Source: Batillaria attramentaria (Eukaryota; Mollusca; Gastropoda; Batillariidae). Taken from it: 64,000 bases of DNA. Numbering within the stretch: the stretch's first letter is position 1; every line of letters starts with the position of its first letter. Below are positions 10,051-20,564 of the stretch, piece after piece. The DNA lies in the NCBI GenBank assembly GCA_018292915.2, contig JACVVK020000340.1, positions 124,501 through 188,500 on the forward strand, read 5' to 3'. Under the pieces are notes generated by a model. It worked only from the letters and a program-made list of their open reading frames with translations. It made no database searches and had not been told where the DNA came from. The translations under genes and the position numbers were made by a program.

Positions 10051-11149
10051 TACTGCTGTTCATGTAACTTCTGGGCTGTGTATTAATAAGCATATAGATT
10101 CAACACGCACACATCATGGCTGCTGCTTTTCAATGCACCAGCCTAACTCATGCCTCCTTTGCAGCAACCGATCAACTGGAACATGTAGGCCAAACGTTAA
10201 ACAACAAGACATAGCTGCAGTAAAGTGCGCAACCGTTCTTCAGCGCACGCCACTTGTATCTGGAGACTACGCACGAGCAAAGCAGTATGTCAGTCAAAGA
10301 ACTTGCAAAGGCCTCAGCCATAAACTTACGTCGCCCATTCTCGGTTGATCACCGTTGTCGATAACTAAACCTCACCGTAAGCCGCGGTTATATCGTCCTT
10401 TTCACGAAACTGTGGCCACCCCATGCTGGTTACTTTGTCACAACGCAAGTATCGTTCCGTTGTACATGTACATACACTCCGTCCGGCTGAGTGCTCGGTT
10501 CAGTTTGCCAAACACAGACTATCGGCTTGTCGCGGTGAAACATAACTAGCACTTGAATAACCACTTTTTGTGTGTTCATACAGATTATCACTGAATACCA
10601 CAGAAGTTTTGAAAATCCCTTTTAAAAAAAAGTTATCTAAGTTCTGCTCCGGACACCAGCCAACACAACAACCCAGAGCGTGCCCCAGTGAGGGTGTTAG
10701 CCCAGACAGATACATGACACCCCGATGCACGACCGCACCTGTCTTAAGTGGCCATTAAACGGGACTAGGAATAAGAGGCCTTTAGCGAGAGGTGACAACT
10801 TTATACAGGGTCCTTTAAATAACAGACAGAACACCATTCGCCGGAAACGGGGGGCCTCACTAGGCAGGGTGTTGCACTAAACAGTTGGCCGGCCGTCCAG
10901 ACAAGTTTGGGATCACACTCAGAGACACGCACCACTGTTTTAGCGCCTGGTGACTCGTTCAACTGACTGTGTGCCTGTCCGTTGGACAGACTAGACGGTT
11001 GATCTGTTAAGTGGGACCTATGGACTATCGACGCGCTATGCTAGTCCCGAAAATCAGGCTAATTATTCGTAGTCATTACCCGTGACCGAGGGGAGACTCG
11101 TTTGGTTGTTCTTACTCAGTGTACCGGCCGCCGGCAGTTGTTGTTGTTG
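10051..11149. other. No supported gene
   Basis: Mixed-composition DNA with only short shadow frames. Confidence 0.45.
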
Positions 11150-11312
11150 TTGTTTGAGAGTTTAACGTCCTTTTCCACCACATAAGGGTGATATCACAGA
11201 CGGGGCAACGAGAAAAAGGCCAGCACAAATATATGGCCCCAGCCGGGATTCGAACTCACGACTCGAGCCGGCATTGGGAGTCCAACGCTCTACCATTCGG
11301 CAATCCCGGCTC
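11150..11312 (-). mobile_element. tRNA-derived SINE, family A, well preserved
   Basis: The minus strand starts GCCGGGATTGCCGAATGGTA (A-box-like), continues GAGCGTTGGACTCCCAATGC, has GAGTTCGAATCCCGGCTGG as B box, and ends in GTGGTGGAAAAGGACGTTAA followed by a (CAA)n tail at 11140-11155. It is the best copy for defining the family in this window. Other copies are near 5360, 6990, 15655, 16385, 47212, 51170 and 53028. Confidence 0.88.
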
Positions 11313-11345
11313 CCCCCGGCCGCCGGCAGGACTCAGTATTAACGG

Positions 11346-11400
11346 GCTATACTATACTATACTATACTATACTATACTATACTATACTATACTATACTAT
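11346..11400. repeat. (ACTAT)n pentanucleotide microsatellite
   Basis: About 11 uninterrupted ACTAT units. Confidence 0.98.
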
Positions 11401-11589
11401 GTACGGAACGACAGTCATGTTCATAGATTACTTTTTAAAATTAGAATCTGCAAGCTACCTATATCTCTGGTACAAGTCCTTACGTGTGTGCTCAGACTGC
11501 CGGTAAAGTGCGTAGTCATATGTGATTTACATATAGGCGCATGAATATAAAATTATTCTTCTTCATCGTCTTCTTATGAATATTGTTTT

Positions 11590-12083
11590 GTTGTTGTTGT
11601 TGTTGTTGTTGTTTTGCTGCGCCAACTCTTTCGCCAGTTCCAGTGGTGTTCATCCCAGGTAATGGGTGGAATCCACGGAGGGCTCGGAAGCTGGGGCAAA
11701 TTTTATTATGCATGATGATGGAGATGAGGATGATGGTAAGATGATGCTATGGAGGTCCGTGTGGTTTGGGACTGCGGGACAGGGCCGCATTCCACGCTTC
11801 CTGTCATAAATATCCCGGCACAACCAGGCTCGGGAACTACGTGCCGGCCGTGTAATCGTCCACATCATAAGACGTGTCATACCGAGGGAAGCACCCCCAA
11901 AGTCGCACCCGTGAAGTCAGTGGGTAAATCACGGCTGTGTGGCAACAGCCTCCCCATTGGGCCCATAGCACACCCGCTCTGGGTAGGAGCCGACGAAGGT
12001 AGGAAAAATCCCGCTTGCCGACTCGAACCCGGGTCTCCCGGTCCATGGTCCGAAGTGCTAACCACTACACTACAGGGGCCGGT
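11590..12083 (-). mobile_element. tRNA-derived SINE, family B, about 490 bp
   Basis: On the minus strand the head reads CCCCTGTAGTGTAGTGGTTA (A-box-like) and GGGTTCGAGTCGGCAAGC (B-box region). A long conserved body follows with GGGGAGGCTGTTGCCACACA and CTTATGATGTGGACGATTAC. The 3' end has TCCGTGGATTCCACCCATTA and a (CAA)n tail at 11588-11613. A second copy in the other orientation lies at 62238-62735 in GalNAc-T intron 1. Confidence 0.88.
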
Positions 12084-12144
12084 TCTTATGAATATTGTTA
12101 GGTTTTCAGAGCATGTGGTCACGTGAACATCTTACTGCGGTGCA

Positions 12145-12235
12145 TCACACACACACACACACACACACACACACCGGCACGCACACACACACACACCCAG
12201 GCACGCACGCACGCACACGCACACACGCGCGCGCT

Positions 12236-12272
<37 letters not shown>
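12145..12272. repeat. (CA)n microsatellite, interrupted
   Basis: Three CA blocks separated by CCGGCACGCA, CCCAGGCACG and CGCGCGCGCTGA. Confidence 0.97.
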
Positions 12273-12486
12273 TATCTCAGAAATCATTCACACCGGTCCC
12301 TACAAACTTCCAGCTTAAACGTAATGTACAACACCGTACCGTTTCATTTAACTTTACCCGCTCCACGTACCGTGTTCAATCATGCGTGGCAAAGTCACGC
12401 GTAAGGAGACCTGCCGCCAGTTCCTGTCGCGCTATTCGGCGGTCTAGACCACATCAACATTTCTACAACATCAAAACAAAGCTCAC

Positions 12487-12621
12487 CTGGGTATCACTCG
12501 GTTTTGATTTAAAATCCGCGGACTCCCACTCAATGAAGTTCAATATTTGAAAAGCAAGCAGTCTGTTTTTCAGAACTGAAGAAAGTTTGAACGACGCCAT
12601 GCAGCCGACTCCGGGATCCAT
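12487..12621 (-). CDS. Candidate 5' coding exon of unknown gene
   Basis: From the ATG at 12598-12600 the frame reads MASFKLSSVLKNRLLAFQIL and NFIEWESADFKSKPSDTQ (38 residues), ending exactly at a consensus donor CCCAG/GTGAGC (12487/12486). An in-frame upstream ATG at 12619-12621 would add MDPGVGC. The frame, the donor and a start in reasonable context suggest a first coding exon on the minus strand. No domain is recognised. The downstream partner is not proven: the next candidate exon, 9216-9442, has a different entry phase, so at least one exon would be missing between them. Confidence 0.45.
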
Positions 12622-12639
12622 GTGGTCACTGCGTGTGTG

Positions 12640-13110
12640 ACTGAGAAACAAACACTGCACAAGACGTTACAGTTGATTGAGTGACGGCGGTTCAGTCAAG
12701 TTTGTCAAGGGGGTTGTAGGCGACAAGGCGTGCATTCAACCTAATAATAATAATAAGCCAAATACCCGAGGAATATAGGCCGGTGCCGGCAACATCGCGG
12801 CCGTAATTCGTTAAAGCCGGCTTAGGTACTAATCTGCGAGTCTTTTCACTAAATGAGAGTGAGCGTAGCACGTTTAAAACCAAACACATATAGGATTCTT
12901 GCACAGGAACAGTTGGCTAGCACGGATTAGAATTGTTGTGTTGGGCGATTCAGTTACGCGCAGTTTCCCGTTTGGGGAACTGAAGTAGCAGGAGTGTGTG
13001 CACGTGCGTAGTCCGCCAGCTCCTGGAAAAGGCGGAGCAAAGCGTATCAGGCCCAATTAAGGACCAATATAAACATAAACATTATATTAAACATAAATAA
13101 ACATTATTTA
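12640..13110. other. Region upstream of candidate exon, no motif called
   Basis: Contains an ATAATAATAATAA run at 12741-12753 and otherwise mixed sequence. If 12487-12621 is a first exon, this is where its promoter would lie, but no TATA or initiator can be assigned by eye. Confidence 0.3.
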
Positions 13111-13129
13111 TTCAGTATGTGCTGGGTTG

Positions 13130-13141
13130 CGCTGTGTGTGT

Positions 13142-13200
<59 letters not shown>

Positions 13201-13223
13201 CGTGCGTGCGTGCGTGTGTGTGT

Positions 13224-13267
<44 letters not shown>

Positions 13268-13292
13268 CAGTGTGTGTGTGTGTGTGTGTGTG
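13130..13292. repeat. (GT)n microsatellite
   Basis: Long GT tract broken by GAGCGTGCGTGCGTGC and CCAG. It ends 14 bp before the terminal inverted repeat of the next element. Confidence 0.98.
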
Positions 13293-13306
13293 TTCTTATT
13301 ACTGTA

Positions 13307-13757
13307 CAGGGGCGCCGGAACCGGGGGGGGGGGGGGGCAGGGGGGGCAGCTGCCCCCCCTGTACCCAAGCAGGGGGGGCAAGAGTGTCTTTTTGCCCCCC
13401 TGGAAAATCAGGTGACTATGGCAAGAGGGGGGGGGGGCAAAGCCATGGTCTTGCCCCCCCCCCCCTTTCCCCTACCTCTCCCCTACCCCTCTTCCTGCTC
13501 TCTCCCTCATCCCACCCAACAGAGAACTGTTTTTGCAGACCGAAGGCTGTCCGCTCCTCTGATCGCCCCCCCGCCCCCCGCTTTTCACTTTTTTCGGGCA
13601 ATGTCCTTCTTTTCAGTGGCTCCCTGGTTCGTAAAGGTTTTTTTGTCTGCGCAGCACCTGATCCCCCCCCCCCCTCCCCGCTGTTCACTTTCTTCGGGCA
13701 ACGTTCCCCCTTCCGAGATTCTGCCCCCCCTCCCCCCAACATCTTCCGGCGCCCCTG
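13307..13757. mobile_element. Non-autonomous TIR transposon (CAGGGGCGCCGGAA ends), 451 bp
   Basis: The left end is CAGGGGCGCCGGAA (13307-13320) and the right end is its exact reverse complement (13744-13757). CTGTA flanks it on both sides (13302-13306 and 13758-13762), consistent with a 5-bp target duplication. The interior is G-rich on the left and C-rich on the right, with a repeated CGGGCAAYGTYC motif at about 13597 and 13697. There is no transposase. A CAGGG start recalls hAT-type ends, but those usually make 8-bp duplications, so class is open. Confidence 0.78.
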
Positions 13758-14235
13758 CTGTATTATCTTGGGAGTCGGGCTGTGGAGCTTTGGACTTTCA
13801 ATGCAGTCTTTGCTCAAGTTTTCGGCAGGTTTAACGTGTCCCAAACGTTTTTTTTTTTTTTTTTCCTTTTTGGCAGTGCATCACAAATTTGGTAGTGTTA
13901 ATTTACTGACATGAACCTCAGCACTACGCAACAGTTGCGTTTTGTTGTCCACTGTGTGAATGAATGAGCGTTGTTCATTTCAGCGTGTGTGCTAGGTTCA
14001 GGTCGTTACGCCTTTAACAAGATAAGATCAGAATAATTCATTGCCACGTTCTTGCTCCTTGAAAACAATAAAAACAAAGGAATTTGCTGTGATGGTTGGT
14101 TTACACAATATTTCACACTCAAACAGAAAACAGCACACCTACGATAAATCAGTACCAACTGGCAAATAAACATGCACAACTAACTATCAATAAAAATGCC
14201 TCAGTGCTACACACACATATATACATAATTATTAC
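13758..14235. other. No supported gene
   Basis: Contains a T20-type run at 13848-13864 and an A-rich stretch, otherwise unremarkable. Confidence 0.4.
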
Positions 14236-14301
14236 AGCACAGGATCCTCATCTTACGCAGGGTATCAGTCCTCCGGCTCTCACCACCAAGAAAGATACAA
14301 C

Positions 14302-14390
<89 letters not shown>
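14236..14390. repeat. Dispersed repeat 3' end with (CA)n tail
   Basis: AGGATCCTCATCTTACGCAG, then CAGTCCTCCGGCTCTCACCA and AAGAAAGATACAACAACA, matching the reverse complement of 9151-9212. (CA)n follows to 14388, interrupted once by CTGA. Confidence 0.75.
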
Positions 14391-15398
14391 AGGGAATTCA
14401 GTTTCGCTAAAGCTCAGCTAGGAGGTGATTAGCGTCATGGATCAAACACTGACTCGACAGCGGGTTGTTTGTTTATTGTTGTCATTGTTGTTGGTTGGGA
14501 AGAGCCTGACTAAGAGAGAGAGAGAGTCGGAGGGGGGGGGGGGAGACTGAGTGACGCAAACACTGACTGGCACTGACTCGGAGTCGCCGCATTGCCGGCC
14601 TTCGTTTAGAATTACACACTTTCTTCTGTGTCACTGACAATGCACTCATGTGTTTTAGCAAACACTGGCCACTGCCCTGGCTGTGGGCCAAGAGCAGACG
14701 ACAGTTTCTCGAAGTCCTCTGTGAAAACACGAAAAGTCACTGAGTGAGCAGTACTACCGTACTACGACACACTGTCTGGCCACAACACCGTGCGTGAAGC
14801 ACGTGCGACTGAAACTCACACACCTAGGTCGTCGGGGACAGCACAGTGTCAGGACGTACCCAAACCAGAAAGGGGTGTATTTCTCAGCTTTATTGTTATT
14901 TTCGCCCACATACACCTATCCTGATCAAACCCTGCCAAATTATAATTACTTCGATCAATATTTGAAATCTGTCACTGCTTTGGACTGTTCCGTGCTGCTG
15001 ACTTAGTTTCAAAACTTTATAATTTTTCCATGGAACAACCCTCCCACCCCTGTGCTTATTTTTGGAGGGTCCCCAAACTGCAGTATAAAAACGACCAGCG
15101 GGAGAAAACTCGTTGAACTGGAGGTCTTGGCTGGTAGGTAGTGTGTTCTGATTTGGTTATGCAATTTCAAATAGCAGCTATCCAAACTGATTAGGCCTAA
15201 TTGCGATCAATCGACTAGTGCATGATGTTGTCTAGGCAGTGGCGGGTCTGTAGCGGGTATTTGTTTAGTGTTTTAAATGATTCAATACGAATATTTTGAT
15301 CGCGAAACAACAGCTCACCCGGCCGGGCCATGGTACTGAGTCTCAGTGCCCACCATTGTCAGTGGCAAGACTGCGTTGCCCGGAAATGGCGACGTTCA
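14391..15398. other. No supported gene
   Basis: A GA run at 14515-14526 and a G-run at 14533-14543 occur. The open frames here are short and unsupported. Confidence 0.4.
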
Positions 15399-15446
15399 GA
15401 TTACTCTCTCTCTCTCTCTCTCTCTCCCCCTCTCTCTCTCTCCCCC

Positions 15447-15480
<34 letters not shown>

Positions 15481-15540
15481 TGACACACATTATCGTGGTC
15501 GGAGGCCAAAATCCGAGGGGTGGGGGGGGGGGGGAGGAGG
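15399..15540. repeat. (CT)n/(CA)n compound microsatellite and G run
   Basis: CT blocks at 15403-15464 with C interruptions, CA at 15465-15480, and a G-rich patch at 15520-15540. Confidence 0.96.
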
Positions 15541-15654
15541 GTAAAGGTAAGACAATCATTTGGTGATGCAGACTCTGCATTATTGAATACCTTTTGATTG
15601 AGGCTGCACTTTAGCTGCCCTGTCTACACAAAATAATGCAGCTCCTCTCTCATC

Positions 15655-15822
15655 ATTGAGGAGCCAGGTAGCCAAATGGTTGAGTGTTCAACTTTCGACA
15701 CTCACCGGTGTGAGTTCGAATCACGCCTGGGGCCAAATATTTTGGCTTGTCCCTGGTTGCCCCGTCCTTGATAATACCAGCATATGGTGGAAAAGGACAT
15801 TAAACGCCTATCGCCCTCTTCA
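15655..15822 (+). mobile_element. tRNA-derived SINE, family A
   Basis: The head is GAGCCAGGTAGCCAAATGGT; the B-box region is GTGAGTTCGAATCACGCC. The body GGGGCCAAATATTTTGGC and tail TGGTGGAAAAGGACATTAAA match the other copies. Confidence 0.82.
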
Positions 15823-16384
15823 TTAATCGTGTGCATTACACCAAATCAGTGGGCCACATAAGGGCCGCTGCTACACGTTGCCAGGATCGGCACTTGCAGG
15901 GCTGGAAACGCAGGAAACCCTAATTAAATAGCTGGCTAGGCTGCCAACTGGCATATCCTCCTTGCCGGTGCCGGCGCGGCAATAGAAAGCCGTTCTATTT
16001 TTTCTGGCAGCCAGCTAGGCACAGGCATCCCAAACAGCCAATTGACCAATCACTGCGTAAACCTTGCAACGCCGCAGGCTGCGTGTGCGCCAAAACCGCT
16101 GCTCGCCAGCAGGCAGACGAGTACGGCAACATGCAGACTGGCAGTCGTGTAATCGTTCGCTTAATGCTCAATATTCATCACCCCAATTAGAGGCTACAGC
16201 TTATAGCTGACATACATTTTGCCTCTTAATTAACTTTATGACATTAGCCCAAAGAATGACAATCTATACATTTGCACTAATGGTACTGTGCATGTCGTTC
16301 ACTTGTAAGCAGCGCGCATCACTCTCTGAGCATGGAGAAGGTGATTAATTGTACAACATGTTGGTAAGTAAACACCGTACCGTA

Positions 16385-16459
16385 CCGTACAATGGGTTAT
16401 TAAACCCCCAAACACCCACCCGTACCGCATGACACCAGAAGTCATCAGGAATGAGAGGT

Positions 16460-16497
<38 letters not shown>

Positions 16498-16500
16498 GTG
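16385..16500 (+). repeat. SINE family A tail remnant and (ATA)n
   Basis: TTAAACCCCCAAACACCCAC at about 16400 is the terminal piece of family A. (AAT)n fills 16460-16494. A CCGTA repeat lies at 16375-16391. Confidence 0.65.
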
Positions 16501-16840
16501 TCTTTTGAGCAAGTCAGACATGTAGTTCATACATGTAGTCTTGACCCATTTGCAAAGAAGGAAATGGAACGTTGTCACTGGGTCTGGATATCTAATTAAT
16601 TAAACTGTCAATGAGATTTTGAACAAGAATCTTAAACAGAAGCGTGTTAGAAAAACAACATTGTTTTGCATGAAAGTGGCACTATGTATGTTAGCTATGT
16701 GTTTCAGTGACGGTGTTAGCAAACAAGATGGAAATCAACTGGATGCTTTTTTTGTTTCAGAGGCAGATGGAGCCGGTGCTGGTCAACATAATTATATGTA
16801 TCATATTCTTACATGGCAAGCTTGTTTTGCTTTGTTGCAG

Positions 16841-16936
16841 GGTGAAACTTTGCAGTCTGTCAGGGACCGCCCGGCACGAGCAATCTGAGGACGTGGCCCT
16901 CGAGTGTCCGCTATTAGGAGCGCTCTTCTTAAGCCG
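16841..16936 (+). ncRNA. Candidate upstream exon of spliced transcript
   Basis: The acceptor GCTTTGTTGCAG/GGTG resembles those of the exon array downstream, and the possible donor is AAGCCG/GTAGTA. About 96 bp, close to array exon size. It has no long reading frame or recognised RNA family. Membership in the 17.7-20.9 kb transcript is inferred from position and splice-site style only. Confidence 0.3.
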
Positions 16937-17683
16937 GTAGTACCATGACTAAACGCCTCTGTCATGGGGCCTCTGTGCCTTGGCTCTTACGGGAGGGAGA
17001 CTTTGAGCGCCACCCATAGTCCATTCTCTATCGGGCTGTAGGTGGATCCCATGTTAGGGCCTCCAGTCTCCACCTTCCTGCGCGTAATCTAAACATATTT
17101 TTGGAAGGGTAGTGAGATACGCAAACTGATCAGTTGTCACATAAATGTCTGTCAAGTATGCCAATAGCAGCATATGTGCCTCTCGGGATATGCTGTTTTT
17201 CTCGTGCTGCATTACTGCATGACAAAATTGTAGGCTAAAACTCTTCAGGCTGGTAGGGACTAGCTTAAAACTAGCAGGCGTTGTAAGAGAAAGCGCCCAG
17301 GTGGCCATCAACCTCATGCTGGTGTGCATGGGACAGACTGTGCTGTGCCTTGTTTGGCTTTAGTTCAGGCACTTATGTAAGATTGGTAATCTGCTTTATG
17401 TATTTTTGTTACATTTTACTAGGAAATGTAACAGAAAGGCATAAACAGTTTTGTTAAAGTTTAAATTGAGGTTGTCGGAGTGGCTTTGGGACAGCCACAG
17501 TTTTGGTCCTGTTTGTTACATGACATGTATTTGGCTTGTAAACAGTCTGTCGGGTTGGATGTGTCTCCTGCTTTGCGTCGGTGGTTAGGTTGTCCCCCCT
17601 CAACTTAAGTGCACGGCATGTTTTCTGGGCGACATCAGTGCACATTGTTCCATGATTAGCTGGGAAATGTGTTACTCAAATAG
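16937..17683. other. No supported gene
   Basis: Mixed sequence that would be intron if the candidate upstream exon is real. Confidence 0.35.
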
Positions 17684-17898
17684 CAGCATACTTGGCGGAA
17701 AGTCCGCAAGGTTAGGTAGGGCACAGCAAGAAAGAAGATGGACCTCCGGAGGCCCCCGCCAAGCCCAGTTCGGGATGCAGCAGCGGATGGTAAATATTAT
17801 TTCCTTTCTTGGGAAATAATAAACTGTTGTAAAATTTCAGTATTTACAGTTGTGTTCTCAGCTCTGTTTACATCTTGCTGCTTTAATTGTTTTTGAAG

Positions 17899-17995
17899 GA
17901 TGTGGGACTGCGGCCTGGACGACCACTGGACTGAGGGATGGACTGCGTGACGTGTGGACAGCACAAGAGTGTAGAGGAGAGGAGACATCTGAGGG
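17899..17995 (+). repeat. Array exon copy 1
   Basis: Acceptor TTTTGAAG/GATGTGGGACTGC and donor GAGGG/GTGAGT. The core CCACTGGACTGAGGGATGGA is shared with the other copies. The preceding intron holds TGCTGCTTT, also shared. One frame is open throughout. Confidence 0.8.
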
Positions 17996-18317
17996 GTGAG
18001 TGTGTAACTGTAATTTCCTGCCTCTTAACATAATTTGTGTTTTGTCACAATCTTCTCACCGATCAATATGTCCTAACACTCCCTGTGCTTATTTTGTGTA
18101 AGCAAGGTATAAATATTTTTTAAAAAAGGAACTGTTCATACTGGGGCACTGATTTCAGTGTACTTTACATGGCTCAAGCAAGTGCTAGGTACATGAACTC
18201 CCAAGCTTTGACTGTTTGGTTTAAGGTCCATTAGAAAATATTAAAGACTGTCATAACTACTCTGTGTTCATGTTTTCTCAGTTCTGACTGTAACTTGCTG
18301 CTTTTTTTGTCTGGTAG

Positions 18318-18404
18318 ACGTGGGACTGCAGCCTGGGTGACCACTGGACTGAGGGTTGGACCGCTGGATGGATGATGGAAATGGAAAGAAGCGACCTCTG
18401 AGGG
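18318..18404 (+). repeat. Array exon copy 2
   Basis: Acceptor TGTCTGGTAG/ACGTGGGACTGC and donor GAGGG/GTGAGT. Core CCACTGGACTGAGGGTTGGA. 87 bp. Confidence 0.8.
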
Positions 18405-18731
18405 GTGAGTGCATGACTGCAATTGCCTTTTCTCATTCAGCAAAGTGTTTGAACACTCCAAGTGTTTTTGGTGTCCACAGTTTTGGTTTGACATTTTTTT
18501 TCTTTTGACCTGCTTTTGTTAAATTATCATAGGACACATGTATTACAGTTCCTTTCAGGGCCCACGTACTTTGACTGCCTGTCCTAATGAAAGTGCTAGG
18601 TAATCCCACTTTCTTTCAAGAGTAACCTTGACTACTTGGTTCAAGGTCCACGGCCCACAGAAAGCATTGATAGTTGTAAAATCTAAATGTTTTCTAAGCT
18701 GTTACAGCATTTTGCTGCTTTGTTACTGCAG

Positions 18732-18819
18732 GATGTGTGACTGCGACCTTGACAACCACTGGACTGAGGGATGGATGCTGGAGGGACGGATGCCTAAAAA
18801 ATGAAGGGTCCTCTGAGGG
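18732..18819 (+). repeat. Array exon copy 3
   Basis: Acceptor TTGTTACTGCAG/GATGTGTGACTGC, the strongest of the set, and donor GAGGG/GTAAGT. Core CCACTGGACTGAGGGATGGA. 88 bp. Confidence 0.82.
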
Positions 18820-18974
18820 GTAAGTGTAACTGTTATTTCCCTTTGTCTTCACGCTGTTAGTGTGTGTGTTTTATAATCAAACTTTTCCCTTCAGCCAAGC
18901 TGATAGTTTTGAAATCTAAATGTTTACTCTTGTGTTCGAGGCTCTGATTGCATCTTGCTGCTTTGTTACTGTAG

Positions 18975-19065
18975 GATGTGGGACTGCGACCTGGACAACC
19001 ACGGGACTGAGGTATGGACCGCCAGATGGATGCCACAGAATATGAAAAGATGGGTCCTCTGAGGG
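18975..19065 (+). repeat. Array exon copy 4
   Basis: Acceptor TTGTTACTGTAG/GATGTGGGACTGC and donor GAGGG/GTGAGT. Core CCACGGGACTGAGGTATGGA. 91 bp. The intron before it is the shortest (about 155 bp). Confidence 0.82.
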
Positions 19066-19279
19066 GTGAGTGTACTTGTGATTTCCTTTTTCCTGCAAAG
19101 TGTTTAAGTCTTACATTGATGCACTTTTGCATCCTTTCAGAAAAGTATGAATGTTGCCATTCGCTTTTAGTAAGAGAGTCACTGTGACTGTTAAGGTGTA
19201 TGGAAAGCCTGTGGTAAAATTTCAGTGTTTACTCCTGTGTCTTAAGTTCTGACTGCATCTTGCTGCTTTGTTTCTATAG

Positions 19280-19369
19280 GATGTGGACTGCAGCCTTGGT
19301 GACACTGGACTGAGGGATGGGTCACTGTGGGTGGACAGCACAAGCATGAAAAAAGGCAACCTCTGAGGG
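19280..19369 (+). repeat. Array exon copy 5
   Basis: Acceptor TTTGTTTCTATAG/GATGTGGACTGC and donor GAGGG/GTGAGT. Small deletions in the 5' half (GGTGACACTGGACTGAGGGA). 90 bp. Confidence 0.8.
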
Positions 19370-19566
19370 GTGAGTGTGTAACTATCAGTCTTTCCTGTTG
19401 GCAGGATTTGCTTCTTGGTATAAAAAAAAAACATCACTTATGGTGAGGTGAGAAATACACAAAAAGTGTGATTTCCTCTGTTAAAAGCATTTACTTTTTT
19501 TCATGCCAGGCATTTTTTAAAAAGTGACAAATGCACATATCTTACTTCAATGACTACTTTTTTCAG

Positions 19567-19936
19567 ACCTGATGGAGGACAGCACATGGCCACTGGAGGA
19601 CGACTTAAGGAACCAGACGGATGGATGACATCATCTACAGGACTGGCAAGCAGAGATGGACAGGACATGGGTTACATTAGTTTAGTTATAGCTTAAGGTA
19701 GCGTAGGTAATAGATAGTTAGGGGGCCGGCCTCATTAGTCGGGTTAGGTAAGTTAGGGTGAAACGTATTTGTTCTACCATCACTGAAGTTGCTTTTCTTT
19801 TGTAAGGAGGATTTCAGCAGACCAAGGCCCAGATGGAGGGATCCCGGAGATGAACCACTGCACTTGACGACACCAGGAGATGGGCAACTACGCTGGATGA
19901 GACCTGGAGATGGGCCATGCTGATGGACATCACCTG
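19567..19936 (+). ncRNA. Two post-array exons
   Basis: Exon 19567 to about 19697 follows CTTTTTTCAG; it contains GGAGGACAGCACATGGCCAC and may end at CTTAAG/GTAGCG. Exon 19818-19936 follows GAGGATTTCAG and ends CACCTG/GTAAGC. It is built of GGAGATGRGC-type repeats, related to the next exon. Confidence 0.5.
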
Positions 19937-20151
19937 GTAAGCCAAAGTCAAATGGGCTGTACATAAACAATTTTTATCATGATGCCCTCACCCCCCACCC
20001 CCACACCTCCCTCCACCCAAAAAAGCAAATGAGCTGTGCAGCAAATACTTTCTGTCATAGTTCCAGCCCCCCCCCCCCCCCCCCCCCCCATCACTACCAC
20101 CGCCACCCTCCTGGGCTGCTGTCAGTATACCAAAATCTGTTTCTGATTCAG

Positions 20152-20345
20152 GAGTCGGAGATGGGCCATGCCACTGGAGTACCCCTGGAGCTGGGCTACG
20201 CTGCTGGAGTACCCTCATAGATGGACTACACCGCTGGAGTACCCCTGGAGAGGAGCCACACCACTGGTGTACCACTGGGGATGGGCTACGGCCTCCGCCA
20301 CTGGAGTACCCTTGGAGATGGGCTACGCTGCGGCTGCTGGACAGG
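20152..20345 (+). ncRNA. Minisatellite-containing exon
   Basis: The acceptor is TTTCTGATTCAG and the donor is ACAGG/GTGAGT. The body is about six variants of a 27-33-bp unit with GGAGTACCCCTGGAG and GATGGGCTACG. One frame is open across the exon but reads as repeat protein. An open frame on either strand here should not be taken as a gene. Confidence 0.6.
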
Positions 20346-20564
20346 GTGAGTTTGATATTTGACCTCACCGTTTCTTGTGCACTTTTGTCAGATTTGTTTT
20401 GTGTTTCGATCTCCAGGTTAGCCTATGGCATAAAACCATAGCTATAAAATTAAGACTGGAGGTGAAATGCACATTGAATATGCTGCACTTTGTGTTATTT
20501 TCATATACAGTGTATACTGCGTTCCAGTTCAATACAATGCCATGTTTTGTTTGATGTCCTACAG

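Noticed and set aside
13117..13914. 265-residue plus-strand open frame
   Set aside because: It is a GT microsatellite joined to the interior of a TIR element; there is no domain and G/C runs set the composition.
20168..20368. Periodic proteins on both strands (PLEYPW and SPGVLQ repeats)
   Set aside because: Both come from the 27-33-bp minisatellite in one exon; periodicity is in the DNA.
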